From Aedes albopictus (lineage: Eukaryota > Arthropoda > Insecta > Diptera > Culicidae): a stretch of DNA of 64,000 nt. Below the pieces are notes generated by a model that did no database searches, was not told where the DNA came from, and saw only the letters and a list, made by a program, of their open reading frames with translations. How positions within the stretch are numbered: the stretch's first letter is position 1; each line of letters starts with the position of its first letter. The stretch lies in contig NC_085137.1 in NCBI RefSeq assembly GCF_035046485.1, positions 347,686,505-347,750,504 on the forward strand. The letters are read 5' to 3'. The position numbers and the translations under genes were made by a program. This document shows positions 30,587 through 41,443 of this stretch, piece by piece.

Positions 30587-31817
30587 TAGAGGTTCCAACC
30601 CGGGATATCCCGGGACAAAAAATCCCGGGATCTTGTAAAATTCGGGATTTCCCGAATCCCGGGATAGAAATTTTCTCCGTCCCGAAAATCCCGGGATTCC
30701 CGGGACACACATTTCTTACATATTTTTTCGCTTTGATTTGGTTTTGGATAGTCTCTGAAACGCATTCGAGGGAGTCGTATTTTTTTTTTTCGAAAATCAC
30801 CTTCAAAGATAAACACGAACATGTTACATAAACCACTTCAATTGTGTGTGGACGTCAAAACTTGTTGAAATTCGACTGAAACGATGCTGGAGCACTTCCT
30901 TCGCTCTTTTGATTGCATCAAAGAGACACTTTTCGAAAATTGCCTTTCAGGTTTTATATTGGACAGTGATTTCGAGGTTTCAATAAACCTTCAGGAAACT
31001 ATTCAGCCAATCAGACTCGCTTCGCAAGCACTGGGAAGATGAGATGCTACTTATACTGTCTGCGGAAGGCAGATTGGGTTTCTTGTATTCGAATCTTAAG
31101 AAAAGTAACACCATAGTTTGGAACGACCTCTTCGATGCAATCACGAAAAGAATCAAAGAACAGCGCAAAAAATAGCGTTGAAATTCCTTCAAGATCTTCC
31201 ATTTGTCAACGCAAGTGCCAGCAGAACTGGAAAGCTTATCGAAAACGCAAATGACTAAGTTCTTCAAGGAACTGGGAGTTCAATTTTTGCAAGGCTACCC
31301 AAAACAGACCGATAATGGTACTGCCAAATTGAATGCTGGATTATCCTGTATGCATGCCACCATCGAGCATGCGTGAAGAACTTGAATCAGCTATAAAGGA
31401 ATATGCCAACCCGTCCCAGACTGATTGGACAATGATTGATTTTTCAAAAGTAATTGAGAAAGAGCTACTTTTTGAGATACATGGTAAGTTTAACCGACAT
31501 CAACCAATAGCGAGCGCATCTTTTTGTACTCCGGAAATATCTGTTCTAAAAAACGAACCTCACTGTCCGATGACATCATTAATAGCATTTGCTAATTTAA
31601 GTGGTATTTTCAGAGAACGAATTTAAATTAATAAGACCAGTTACTTGATTTTAACCATTGATTTTTTTATTGTTGAATAAAACATATTCTCGACCACAAA
31701 ATTACATTTTTAAGCACATTGAAAAAAAATCCCGGGATCCCGGGATTTCCCGGGACAAGCAACAAATTTTATCCCGAATCCCGGGACAAGCAAATTAGTC
31801 GGGAATTGGAACCTCTA
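30587..31817. mobile_element. hAT-type element with CCCGGGA-rich termini
   Basis: A perfect 8-bp target duplication CTTCGTAC flanks it (30579-30586, 31818-31825). The ends TAGAGGTTCCAA are exact 12-bp inverted repeats, each followed by clusters of CCCGGGA (several copies within 130 bp of each end). 1231 bp. The interior between 30880 and 31626 on + reads as disrupted protein, so it is a deleted, non-autonomous hAT derivative. Confidence 0.9.
31020..31626 (+). pseudogene. decayed transposase-like coding inside the hAT element
   Basis: Interrupted frames give EDEMLLILSAEGRLGFLYSN and IVWNDLFDAITKRIKEQR, then a frame change to KFFKELGVQFLQGYP, and at 31333-31626 a frame with LESAIKEYANPSQTDW and IDFSKVIEKELLFEI. 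The helix-rich composition and location between hAT ends suggest transposase remains; the RNaseH-like catalytic residues were not identified. Confidence 0.45.
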
Positions 31818-31825
31818 CTTCGTAC

Positions 31826-33436
31826 TGGTAGTGCGCTTCGTACAGGAATTGAAACTAAACGGGTCTTCACTATGGTAAAATCCGCCAGAAGATTGAAGTG
31901 CTTCACAAAAATGAACTCGACCGAACCTGGCTGTCGTGTGTCCGGAACAGCGAGCAACCGAAACTGGTGGCGCGACCGGACCGGTATGCGCGGTGGTGGA
32001 ATTTGAGGTCAGCGGATTACAGTTGCAGAAACGCGGTTTGTTCGGAAAATTATTTTAAATTGCGTTCGTTCGTCTATTTGCGGGCAACGAAACAATTATG
32101 AACTGTGTGACCGTTGAAATTAGTTTGGCAATTAGGAGTTTGTTTCAATTAAAGTTTAAGAGCGGTTCGGTGACAATGATGTTGAGCATTTTCCCTCGCA
32201 GAAAAAAGTTTGAATAACTTAAAACAAGCTTTGAAACGCAAACACATTTTTGAGAAGTTCTGAATTAGACTAAATATTTTAGTATATGATTCTTAATGTG
32301 TTTATAATATGAAAAGCCAGAGATTTCAGTTCAAGCAATATTTGAAAGCACATTGCTAATCAAGCAGACTGGTAGGAAATAAAGCTTGAAATGTAGGCTT
32401 TTAGGTTTCCATATAAGAACAACATTCATACATACGCAAATATAAATAGAGAAAGAAATAATAAAATTTATGTCCGTTAATGTATGTGCTTGGAGTGTTG
32501 AAGCAAATAAATATAAAAAGCGAATGTGTTTATCCAATCAAATAATTTCTAGCTGATGGAAGGTTATCGACCAAATTTAACGTATTCGAGAAATCAGATC
32601 CACTTTTCTCTCGTCTAAAACCCCAGGCGGTATTTTCCGTCTTGGCCTTACTTAGCAATCCACAGAAGAAAATATGCTTCCAAAGTATTCCACACCCGCC
32701 GTAAACGATATCAATCTCTATATATTATCGTAATTATAGGATCCAGCAGACATCGCCCCAGGGGGTGGGTGAACCTTCGCACATCAACAACAACAATGCA
32801 ACACGATGCCTCCATTTAACATTCTCATTTCCGCACGGTTATCCCTCCTCCTCAATGCATGGTTTTCAATGAATATGAAATCATATCATCCGTATCAGAC
32901 GCAGAGATCTCCACAAGCTTTACAGTATCATCCCTGGCATTCCCGTTCCGAACAATCTCACATGCAGAGTATCCCTGACGGTTAGCAGGGGAGAGCTGGG
33001 GGGGGGGGAGGTTTAAGGTCGCATCAGCAGGGGGTAAACTGCTGCGGTTCGTCCCGGTGTACTCTCGACCGGGCTCCATGCTGCGCATTGGAGAAATTTA
33101 ACTGAACAAGCTCTTAACGTGTTACATGTCCATTACTATGCGCTGCCCTCATTTGGAGATGAGAATTTTTGAATTACGTTAAAACGTTTCGCCCATATTC
33201 CGACAAGTGGATGCCCAACATGCTTAGAGCGAGAGGATGATGTGCCGGATAACATCGTGTAGACATGTAAATGAAATGGTTTTGCCATTTTGGAATGTGG
33301 CCCTCATGGTGGTGGGTGCTTTGTTCGATTTACTTACTGAACTCTGTAGCCATATATTGGTTCAGAATGTTGTGTACGCAGTTGCTTGGAATGTTCAGTT
33401 GATTAAACCATTAGGGTGGAACTGGAAATTGAATCT
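31826..33436. other. unassigned DNA, 1.6 kb
   Basis: No gene recognised. 32100-32560 is AT-rich. 32620-33080 is more mixed, with a run of 9-10 G near 33000. 33100-33430 has GC-balanced sequence with short frames but no family match. Confidence 0.4.
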
Positions 33437-34202
33437 GAATCCGCTAAAGATCGTCCTTAGCACGCGTCGCTCGAAAACTCCGATCGCTTGCAGGTCCTCC
33501 TCGAGCATGGTCCATGTCTCGTGTCCGTAGAGGACCACCGGTCTTATTAGCGACTTGTATACATGGTGCATTTGGTGCATGGGTGAATCTTTTTAAACCG
33601 CAGCTTCTTCTGGAGCCCGTAATAGGCCGACTTCCAATGATGATGCGGCATTGAATTTCACGACTCACATTGTTGTCAGCCGTCAGTAAGGATCCAAGGG
33701 AAGATGAACTCCTCCACCACCTCGAAGGTATCTCCGTCTATCGTAACATTACTAACCAGACGGATCTGGTCGTGTTCGGTTCCGCCTACAGGCATGTACT
33801 TTAACCACTAGTCCGACCTTTGCTGCTTCGCGTTTCAGGCGGGTGTACAGCTCTGCCACCGTTCCAAATGTTCTGCCGGTAATGTCCATGTCGTCCGCAA
33901 AGCACACAAATCGACCGGCTTTTGTGAAAATCGTTCCCCGGCTGTTCAGCCCGGCTCGCCGCATTCCATTCCAGAGCGATGTTGAAGAGTAGGCATGAGA
34001 GTCCATTACCTTGTCGCAGACCCCTGCGAGATTTGAATGAACTGGGCAGTTCACCCGAATCGCTTACGTAGTTTTGCACACCGTCCATCGTTGCTTTAAT
34101 CAGTCTAGTCAGCTTCCTAGGAAAGCCGCTTTCGTCCATGATTATCCATAGCTCTGTAAGGTCGATACTGTCGTATGCCGCTTTGAAGTCGATGAACAGG
34201 TG

Positions 34203-34204
<2 letters not shown>

Positions 34205-34234
<30 letters not shown>

Positions 34235-34296
34235 CATTATTATTTATTTTTAACTAAACATTTGGAAGAGGGAAAAACCCCTTTGAGTGATTTCCA
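34205..34296 (-). mobile_element. 92-bp LINE 3' end with (TAA)n tail
   Basis: Bounded by ATGAACAGGTGAT at 34192-34204 and 34297-34309. On the minus strand it reads GGAAATCACTCAAAGGGG... ending in about ten TAA/ATA units. It is a severely 5'-truncated LINE of a class that uses a TAA tail, inserted into the RTE LINE. Confidence 0.85.
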
Positions 34297-34629
34297 ATGA
34301 ACAGGTGATGTGTTGGGACATTGTATTCATGGTATTTCTAGAGGATTTGTTGTTTAATATCGTGAGAATATGGTCCGTTGTCGACCAGTCGTCGATGAAG
34401 CCGGCTTGATAACTTCCAACAAACTCATTCGTTCCAGGACGACGGAAGATGATCTGGGATAGCATTTTGTAGGCAGCATTCAAAATAGTGATCGCTTTGA
34501 AGTTCTCACATTCCACATGGTCGCCTTTCTTGTGAATGGGGCAGATTGCCACACTCTCCCACTCCTCCGGTAGATGTCCGGTTTCCCAGATCCTGTCTAT
34601 CAACCAGAGTTGCACTCCGTCACTGTCTA

Positions 34630-35581
34630 CAGTATGCGGCAGGAAAAAATGCGAAAGTGTTTTTCAACTTCAAACCTCATTTTCGTCCATTTGACATTAA
34701 CCAATCTATGTTTCAACGTTCCATGATCTATAATAGGCTAGTTTTCTAAAAAGTTGATTAAAAAATTTCCCGTTTTGGTCACTAACCTTTACAGGGCAGC
34801 GCCTGAAGATGAAGACAACCAGAATTTTCAAACCGCAAAAAATCGCACAGGTCGCTAAATTTCGCATCTGATAAAACAAAATTTTTGATTTTCTCTACAA
34901 TATCATCAAATATATGTACTTATTTCATCTGGTATGTGAAACTACATGGATCTGGATCAATGTGGTCTGGTTGTTCATCGAATTTGAGCTAATTTTGTTA
35001 CTTTTATAGTCATTTTGTTTAATGACCATTGGGCGCGCAGTTTATTGATATCCGCTTATTAGGCCTACCACAGATAACAGACGTTTATGCTTATATTGGC
35101 AATGTGTGTAAAAATGCTCAACAGCCATTTTGAATGTAACGAGCAGCTGAAACTCATGTGGCAATCATTTAGAGATGGCGCAGTGATCGATAGTCAGTGA
35201 TCGCTTTCAAGATTGCATGCACTACACAATTTTACATTCAAGATTGTATTCGATCTTGAATGAAAGTGGAACTTTGAACTATTCTTGCATTCAAGTTAGA
35301 TGTAATGTCGCAATCAGTTGAGTAGATGGCGGTAGTGAGCCAACGTATATCGTTTTGAACATTTACACAGGATTCTGCGAAAAATTTGTACTAGCATAAA
35401 CATCTGTTATCTGTGGGCCTACATTATCACATGTTAAACATCAAATATGTTCATTTTTATTTTTCAGTGCTAGAATATAGACATTGACTGATACACTGTC
35501 ATGAAAAAATACACATATATATCCTTTATTTAGCGTGTAATAGTGCCTTGAACTTTTCGCATTTTTTCCTGCCGCACCCTG
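34630..35581. mobile_element. TA-flanked element with GCGGCAGGAAAAAATGCG ends
   Basis: TA at 34628-34629 and 35582-35583. The ends CAGTATGCGGCAGGAAAAAA and, as complement, CAGGGTGCGGCAGGAAAAAA are inverted repeats that continue to about 30 bp. 952 bp, no transposase. It carries a second element at 35061-35421 and sits in the RTE LINE. Confidence 0.87.
35061..35421. mobile_element. nested miniature element (CCACAGATAACAGA ends)
   Basis: CACAGATAACAGACGTTTAT at 35069 and its counterpart CACAGATAACAGATGTTTAT on the complement at 35419 are inverted repeats, each preceded by AGGCC. About 360 bp, non-coding, located inside the 34630-35581 element. Confidence 0.78.
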
Positions 35582-35589
35582 TATGGTAA

Positions 35590-35790
35590 GCAAATCGCTT
35601 ATTTTGATAGGCCGACTGCGATCCAAGGCAGCATGCGCTCTATTGAGTCACCATCACTTTCCTTGTTCCATCAGAACTGGACTGACTGTGATGGTGTGTG
35701 GATATCACTGATAGACCATCTTTAGAATTCATTTGAAAATCCAAATGAAGATTTACCAAGATGATATTATAATATGTGATAGCGGTGCAG
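35590..35790. other. unexplained spacer within the RTE locus
   Basis: This 200-bp segment does not translate as RTE in any frame I could read and has no paired ends. It is either a strongly decayed RTE piece or a further insertion. Confidence 0.4.
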
Positions 35791-35822
35791 ACAGGTGGCC
35801 AACTTTTCTGGACTCATATTAA

Positions 35823-35937
35823 CCCTAAAAGGGATACCTGGGGTCCATTGGACCCCAGGCGCCTTCCAGAGCTCGTCTTTAATAGAACACACTCAGCGGG
35901 TGACGAAACTGAAGCCATGATGGTATCCCTTTTAGGG
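35823..35937. mobile_element. 115-bp piggyBac-like miniature element (TTAA)
   Basis: TTAA at 35819-35822 and 35938-35941. The ends CCCTAAAAGGGATACC are exact inverted repeats. Just inside the left end a 23-nt perfect palindrome (35837-35859) contains CCTGGGGTCCA and its complement. Skipping it restores the RTE linker frame. Confidence 0.92.
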
Positions 35938-37033
35938 TTAATGAGTTCAGCTGGGATACCATCTTTATCAGCTGCTTTGTTGATTTTGAGCGGATGAATG
36001 GCATCCTCAATATCCCTCGTCGTTGTTTCCTCCGTTGCCGTGGTCTACCGTGCCTACGTTCTCCACGCCATTCAGGTGCTGATCGAAGTGCTGCTTCCAC
36101 CTTTCGATCACTTCACGTCCGTCCGACAAGAGGCCTCTGTCTTTATCCCTGCATATGTCGGCTCGCGGCATGAAGCCGTTGCGGGATTCGTTGAGCTTCT
36201 GAAAGAACTTCCGTGTTTCTTGGGAACGGCACAGCAGTTCCATTTCTTCACACTTCGCTTCTTCCAGGCGGCGCTTTTTCTCTCGAAAGAGGCGGGTTTG
36301 CTGTTTCCGCTTCTGTTTGTAACGTTCCACGTTCTGTCGAGTCCCTTGCTGCAGCATTACCGCCCTCGCTGCGTTCTTCTCCTCCAAAACCGTTCTGCAC
36401 TTTTCGTCTAACCATTTGTTCCGTCGATTCCGTTCCACGTACCCGATGGTGCTCTCTGCTGCGTCGTTGATGGCTGCTTTCACTGAACTCCAGCAGTCCT
36501 CTAGATGGGCCTCATCGAGCTGGCCCTCGTCTGGCAACGCGGCTTCGAGATTCTGCGCGTTTGCTGAGGCGACATCCGGTTGTTTTAGTCGCTCTAGGTT
36601 GTACCGTGGCGGTCGCTTGTACCGTACATTGTTGATGATGGAGAGTTTTGGGCTCAGTTTGACCATCACCAGATACTGGTCGGAGTTGATGTTGGCGCCA
36701 CGATAGGTCCTGACGTCGATAATGTCGGAGAAGTGCCGTCCGTCAATCAGAACGTGATCGATTTACGATTTCGTCTGCTGTGTTGATCTCCGGGTGTAAC
36801 GATAAGGGAGGCTGTGTTGGAAAAAGGTGCTACGTATGGCCATATTTTGGGCGGCGGCGAAATCAATGAGTCGTTTTCGTTCGTCTGCTGGTGGGTGCTC
36901 TTCTTTCCAATCGTCAGTCTGAATTTCTCCTCCTGGCCTACCTAAGCGTTCAGATCTCCTACGATAATCTGGACGTCGTGGCTTGAGCAGCGATCGTACT
37001 CGCGTTCGAGCTGCGCGTAAAACGCGTCCTTTC

Positions 37034-37310
37034 CAAGTAACAATCCTAATTCTATTTGGTTTTATTTGTTTTTATGATAGTTTTATCGGAACATTATATA
37101 TTCTAGTTGATCTTATCGAAGTTTCAGCTGAGCACAACTATCCTTCATCAATATGTGGTTTTAAAAACACTTCCAAGAATACTTGAGGTTCAGTTCATAA
37201 AACCATAAACACAACAAGAACTGTTGATCTTATTTTCAGTTTTATAAGGTTCTTGTAGTTATCTTCAATCATCCGTTCTTGATCAAGAGCAACTGTTCTC
37301 GCATGAGAAC
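37034..37310. repeat. fragment of the CCAAGTAACAAT / GGTTTTAT element family
   Basis: It starts abruptly with CCAAGTAACAATCC at the RTE break point and has GGTTTTATTTGTTTTTATGA and CATAAAACCATAAACAC, like the element at 54245-55372. The other end was not found. Confidence 0.5.
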
Positions 37311-37582
37311 AGTTTGGTACCGTAATCCGGGGTATCATTGATCAGCGGGGTAACATTGATCGGCTTGACCCACCTCATAAAATGTTCAAACAAGCATTTT
37401 ACATTGAATCAGTTTCTGCTATTGAATGGTTTATCGTAATCTGCTATCATTAAGCTATTAAATGGCATGTAATTTATGAAAATTGAATTTCATAAACATT
37501 GAATTAAAACGATTTTTCCATAACTGCGTCTCGTAACGCAATGAGTTATATTGTCAAACATTCATGCTTGGCGTGAATACTA

Positions 37583-38970
37583 CACAGCAAAAAAAATCTT
37601 GTAATATCACATCATTTTCGATGCACATTAGTCACGTCGTAAAATTGATGTAAAGTAGTACATCCGTTCTACGCAGCAAATCAGCCGCCGCAGCTTGAAA
37701 GTGGGTCTAGCAATCGCTAAAACCGGAACGATTGATGTATCATATATCGGCACCAACATTTCAAAAGGGCGTAACTGCATTTGGAAGTAATACCTTCTTT
37801 CAAATCTGTAGGTCGTACTGCCTCCCTTACACTCAAACCACCGTGGTTGTCGGAAAGAGGAGAGTTTTTCCCATCTAGTACTTGTTGTGAAAACATGGAA
37901 ATCATAACACATGATCCACAGCTTTAAAAGAAGGTGATGATTCCAAAAGCAGTTACGCCCTTTTGAAATGTAGGTGTCGATATAAGTAAAATATTGGCAT
38001 GGATTCGTACACTGATCCGTTGATTGTGAGCCGTATCCCTTACCTCTCGACTATTTCACCGAGTTGGAAGGTAGATGATAAACATGATACTGCTTCTGAA
38101 TGTTTTCTGAAATGGGTTTGTTGACACTTTCCCGGTGCCAACCAGGGTGTACATTAGCCTGGTACACGGTTTATATGGGAAAATTTTAAAACTGGGAAAA
38201 CTCAAACTCCTGTATACTTTATAAGTTCCATTTCGGTCCCGTATCAACTGTGCAAAATTTCAGATCGATCGAAGAAACTATATTTTAGCGCCCGTCATTC
38301 ATAGTTTTTCATACGATTTACTATGGGGAGACTTTAAAGAAAAATCGCTTAAGGCCACCCATTGATACCTAAAAATAAGTCGTTGAATGATTTCTGTAGA
38401 CAACTTCACGAGGAAGAAGACCTCCGAAGACCGCAAATTGATGCGACATTCGTGGAAAAAGTTATCAAGCCTTACCCGATCGATGAAATGACGAGATTTT
38501 ATTATTTATTGTTATTCCTTACATGTTAAACAGCGTTGGCATCCCATTCGGTCTTCAGTCAATAACTTTTTCCACATGCCTTAGATCGTTTTGCGGTCTT
38601 CAGAGAGTTTATTCCTCGTAAAATTTCCAACAGAAATCATTCATCGATTTATTTTTAGAGGTTAAGGGGCAGCCTGTGGCGATTTTTCTATGAAAAAGGG
38701 ATTTTCCCCATAGTAAATCGTATGGAAACTTAAAACGGCTGGCGCTAAAATATAGTTTCTCCGATCGAGCTGAAATGTTGCACAGTTGATATGAGGCCAA
38801 AATGGAACTCAAAAAGTGTACAGGAGTAAAATGTCTTTTTGTGTCCCACGCTAGTGTACATAGTGAGTGTAATAAATGTTGGAAAACGATGTAAGCGAAT
38901 GAAATTACGTTCAAAAATGGATACATCGCCAGAAACTACGCGCCAGGATATTACAAAATTATTTGCTGTG
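37583..38970. mobile_element. TA-flanked element with CACAGCAAA ends (middle of nest)
   Basis: TA at 37581-37582 and 38971-38972. The left CACAGCAAAAAAAATCTTGT and the complement of the right CACAGCAAATAATTTTGTAA are inverted repeats followed by AATATC. Inside, 37755-37805 and 37935-37985 are a further inverted pair (CATTTCAAAAGGGCGTAACT and ACCTTCT). It contains the foldback element 38149-38860. Confidence 0.75.
38149..38860. mobile_element. foldback element, copy 2 (innermost of nest)
   Basis: Reverse-orientation relative of 22312-23032. Arms 38155-38500 and 38520-38850 are imperfect reverse complements. Shared words include GTATCAACTGTGCAAAATTT, TACTATGGGG, GAAGACCGCAAA and CTTACATGTTAAACAGCGTT. 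TA flanks the CATTAGCC / CTAGTG ends. Non-coding. Confidence 0.82.
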
Positions 38971-39382
38971 TAGATACAATATGAGGTTTGAAATCACTGT
39001 ATTACTTCAATATGATATCCTAGAGTTGGATTTAATAAACGAAACTTTTATGAAAATGCTATTTTTCAGTAAAATATACGATTTATTAAAAGTAGGCTAT
39101 CAATTCCTTAATCCATTGCCTACCTTTAGGCGTTATTCGTAGTTTAGAGGATTTTAATCCTAAAATAACTTAAAAAGTACTTAATTTGTAAGAATTTGGA
39201 CAACATATTCGAAATCAGCGACCCCGAATTTAGTAAGTAGGGTATTTTCAACACAAATGAACATTGATTACTGACATGATCAATGTTACCCCAAATCAAC
39301 ATAATCAAAAATTAGATTAAAAAACCTATTTAAACATGTTTTAAAATTTTACAATACTTTTTCGAGTAGCTTAACACATACT

Positions 39383-41443
39383 CAGAGCCGTAGCGTGGTC
39401 CCACGGCGCCCTTGGCAAGCATCCAGATTTGCGCCCATTACAATTGGACATTGTTAATTGGCAAAAGTTTGCAGTTATTATTTTTTTCAGAGTTTCTTTG
39501 AAAATTGGATTTTGGTATTTCGAAACATCCCCCCCGATTTTTTATTTTTTTTTATAAAGTTTTTCATTCGTGTTTTTCGTTAAGAATTTCAATGGGAGTT
39601 GCCCAAAAATATTCAAAATTTTATTTCTCTTCCACCAGTATACGTACGAACACATTTTGCATATCAAGAATTACACTTAGCCCAACACAATAAATTAGAA
39701 ATGGCATTTCAGTTTCGTAACAGGAATGATGCATAAATTTGTTCAAGAATCTTTCAGTATTTTTTCTTTTTTTCTTTTCTGGATTTTTATTTTCAACTAA
39801 ATTTAATTTTCAAAAATACATAGTTCAAAAATACATAGTTTCAGTGGATTTCAGGAATCCTCAGACGATCCATTTTACCAATACCAGGAGGAGTTCCTGA
39901 AGAAATTTCTACATGAGTTTCTGTTGGAATCTCAGGAGGAATATCCGGTGCTTATTGAAATCCGGGAGACATTTCAGCAAAAAATTCAAATGGAATTCAC
40001 GGAGTAAATGCTTAAGGGAATGCTTGTAAAAATTTTATGGAGAACCACTGGAAGAATTCCCGAAAGAATACTTGGAAGAATTTTTGAATGAAACCCTGCA
40101 AAAGTTTCTTAGGAAATCTCATGAAAGTTTTCTAAAAAAATACCAAGAATGTTTTATGAAGAAATTCATAGAAACATTTCTGAAAGAATCCATGGAAGGC
40201 TTTCAAAAGTATCCTTTGGAAAAATTTTGTATAAAATCAATTACAGATTTTTCAGCGGAACATCTAGAGAAATTTCTGAAGAAATTCCAAATTTACTCAA
40301 CGAATTTATGAGGTTTTCTAGTGAATTCTAGCAGAAATTTATGGATCAATCTCTAGTGAACATGGAACAATTTCGGAAGGAATCAATGGAAGATTTTCTA
40401 TGCGATATAAGAGATTTCTTCTATTTAAAGGGATCTATCTAAGACTTGCTGAAGGAAACTTTGGTGAAATTTCTAAAGAAATCTATATACGATTTTCTGA
40501 AAAAAATACTTGGAAGAATGTTTGAAGGAATTCTTAGAGGATCCTTGGAGGAAAACCCTTAAAGGGATTTCTGAAGGAATCTCTGCTGAATTTTGTACAG
40601 AAATCCATGGTGGATTTACTGGTGAAATTTATTGAAGAGTTTCTAAGTAATAAGAATTTCTGGAGAAAACTCTGGAAAATTTCCGAAGAAATTCATTAAA
40701 GGTTTTCCAAAAGGACTCCTGGACAAAAATTCTGAAATAGAAGTATTAAGAAATAGAGTTATGAAGATTTTTAGTAATCTGTAGGTAAATTTCTGAAGGT
40801 ATCCTTGAAGAAAATTTACAAATTTATCCCTGAAAGAATATCTACCGAAATTTCTTAAGGAAACTGTGGAAAATTGACTATAAAATTATATCTATAAAAA
40901 AGTGTAGAATTAGCATTAGTTGAAATACACAAAAATAAAAAAAAATAAAATCATTGGGGAAAAATCAGGAGGAACTCTTTCCCTAATTTCTGAATTGATT
41001 CCAAAATAGCATCCTGAATTCCTAAGGAATAAAAGAAAAATTTCAATAAATGAGAAGGAAATCTTCGAAGGTAACCTCCAGACATTCCTCAGTGAGAATA
41101 TTTAGGATATTTTTGAAACAAACATCACTGTAATTTTGAAAGCATATTGATTTTGCATTGCTCATTAAAAAAGTTAAACTAGTTAATAAAATAATAAATA
41201 AATTCCCAGGTAACATTATGGTAAATGTTTAAAATAAACTACAATAAACTAAAGGAATTTGAGAATATGGAAAGTTAAAGAACTTATAATCAATCTTAGA
41301 TATCGAAACTAGTGAAACATTTATAACATTCCAGAAAACAATAGCATCATCCTGTTTTCCTCTAGCTTTAGACTTTTCGGCGCCCCTCTGAGGCTGGCGC
41401 CCTTGGCGGGGGCCAACCTGGCCAACCGCACGCTACGGCTCTG
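39383..41443. mobile_element. 2-kb element with CAGAGCCGTAGCGTG ends (hAT-like)
   Basis: CAGAGCCGTAGCGTG at 39383 and as the complement at 41443 are exact 15-bp inverted repeats; both sides continue to GGCGCCCTTGGC within 70 bp. The CAGAG start is typical of hAT ends. No matching 8-bp flanks were found, so the target duplication has decayed or been lost. The interior is non-coding and largely degenerate repeat (39850-40870). Confidence 0.8.
39850..40870 (+). repeat. degenerate AT-rich minisatellite (GAAATTTCTGAAGGAAT-type)
   Basis: About 1 kb of imperfect ~25-40-bp units built on GGAATTTCT, GAAGAAATTTCT, AATCCATGGA and TTTTCTGAA. Such tracts are common inside mosquito non-autonomous elements. 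Frames such as 40072-40311 are a by-product of the repeat. Confidence 0.82.

Larger units (their letters stand above)
33437..37033 (-). mobile_element. RTE-clade LINE, degenerate, with nested insertions
   Basis: Minus-strand blocks are in RTE order. Endonuclease is at about 37000-36670 (VGDLNA then LIDFAAAQ-like). Linker is at 36669-36007 (ESTIGYVERNRRNKWLDEKC, ERWKQHFDQHLNG). DKDGIPAELINMSPEKLA is read across a small insertion near 35960-35790. RT comes next: HLPEEWESVAICPIHKKGD (34570) and YQAGFIDDWSTTDHILT (34410), then CFADDMDITGRTFGTVAELY near 33900 (catalytic FADD). The C-terminal part is IRPVVLYGHETWTM and FERRVLRTIFSG to 33437. Stops, frame shifts and four insertions make it inactive. 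It lacks the extreme C-terminus and the EN start. RTE assignment rests on the EN-linker-RT order and the VLYGHETW block. Confidence 0.85.
37340..39292. mobile_element. element with GGGGTAACATTGATC ends (outermost of a nest)
   Basis: GGGGTAACATTGATCGG near 37349 and its complement form TGATCAATGTTACCCC near 39274-39289 are inverted repeats of ~15 bp; a second partial copy GGGGTATCATTGATCA precedes the left one. The interior is mostly the next element, 37583-38970. Exact ends and duplication are uncertain. Confidence 0.55.

Noticed and set aside
31826..33436. A host exon in the more GC-balanced stretch
   Set aside because: Frames are short, without splice-site support or family resemblance.
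40072..40331. Open frames encoding Lys/Phe/Glu-rich peptides
   Set aside because: Translation of GAAATTTCTGAAG-type degenerate minisatellite.
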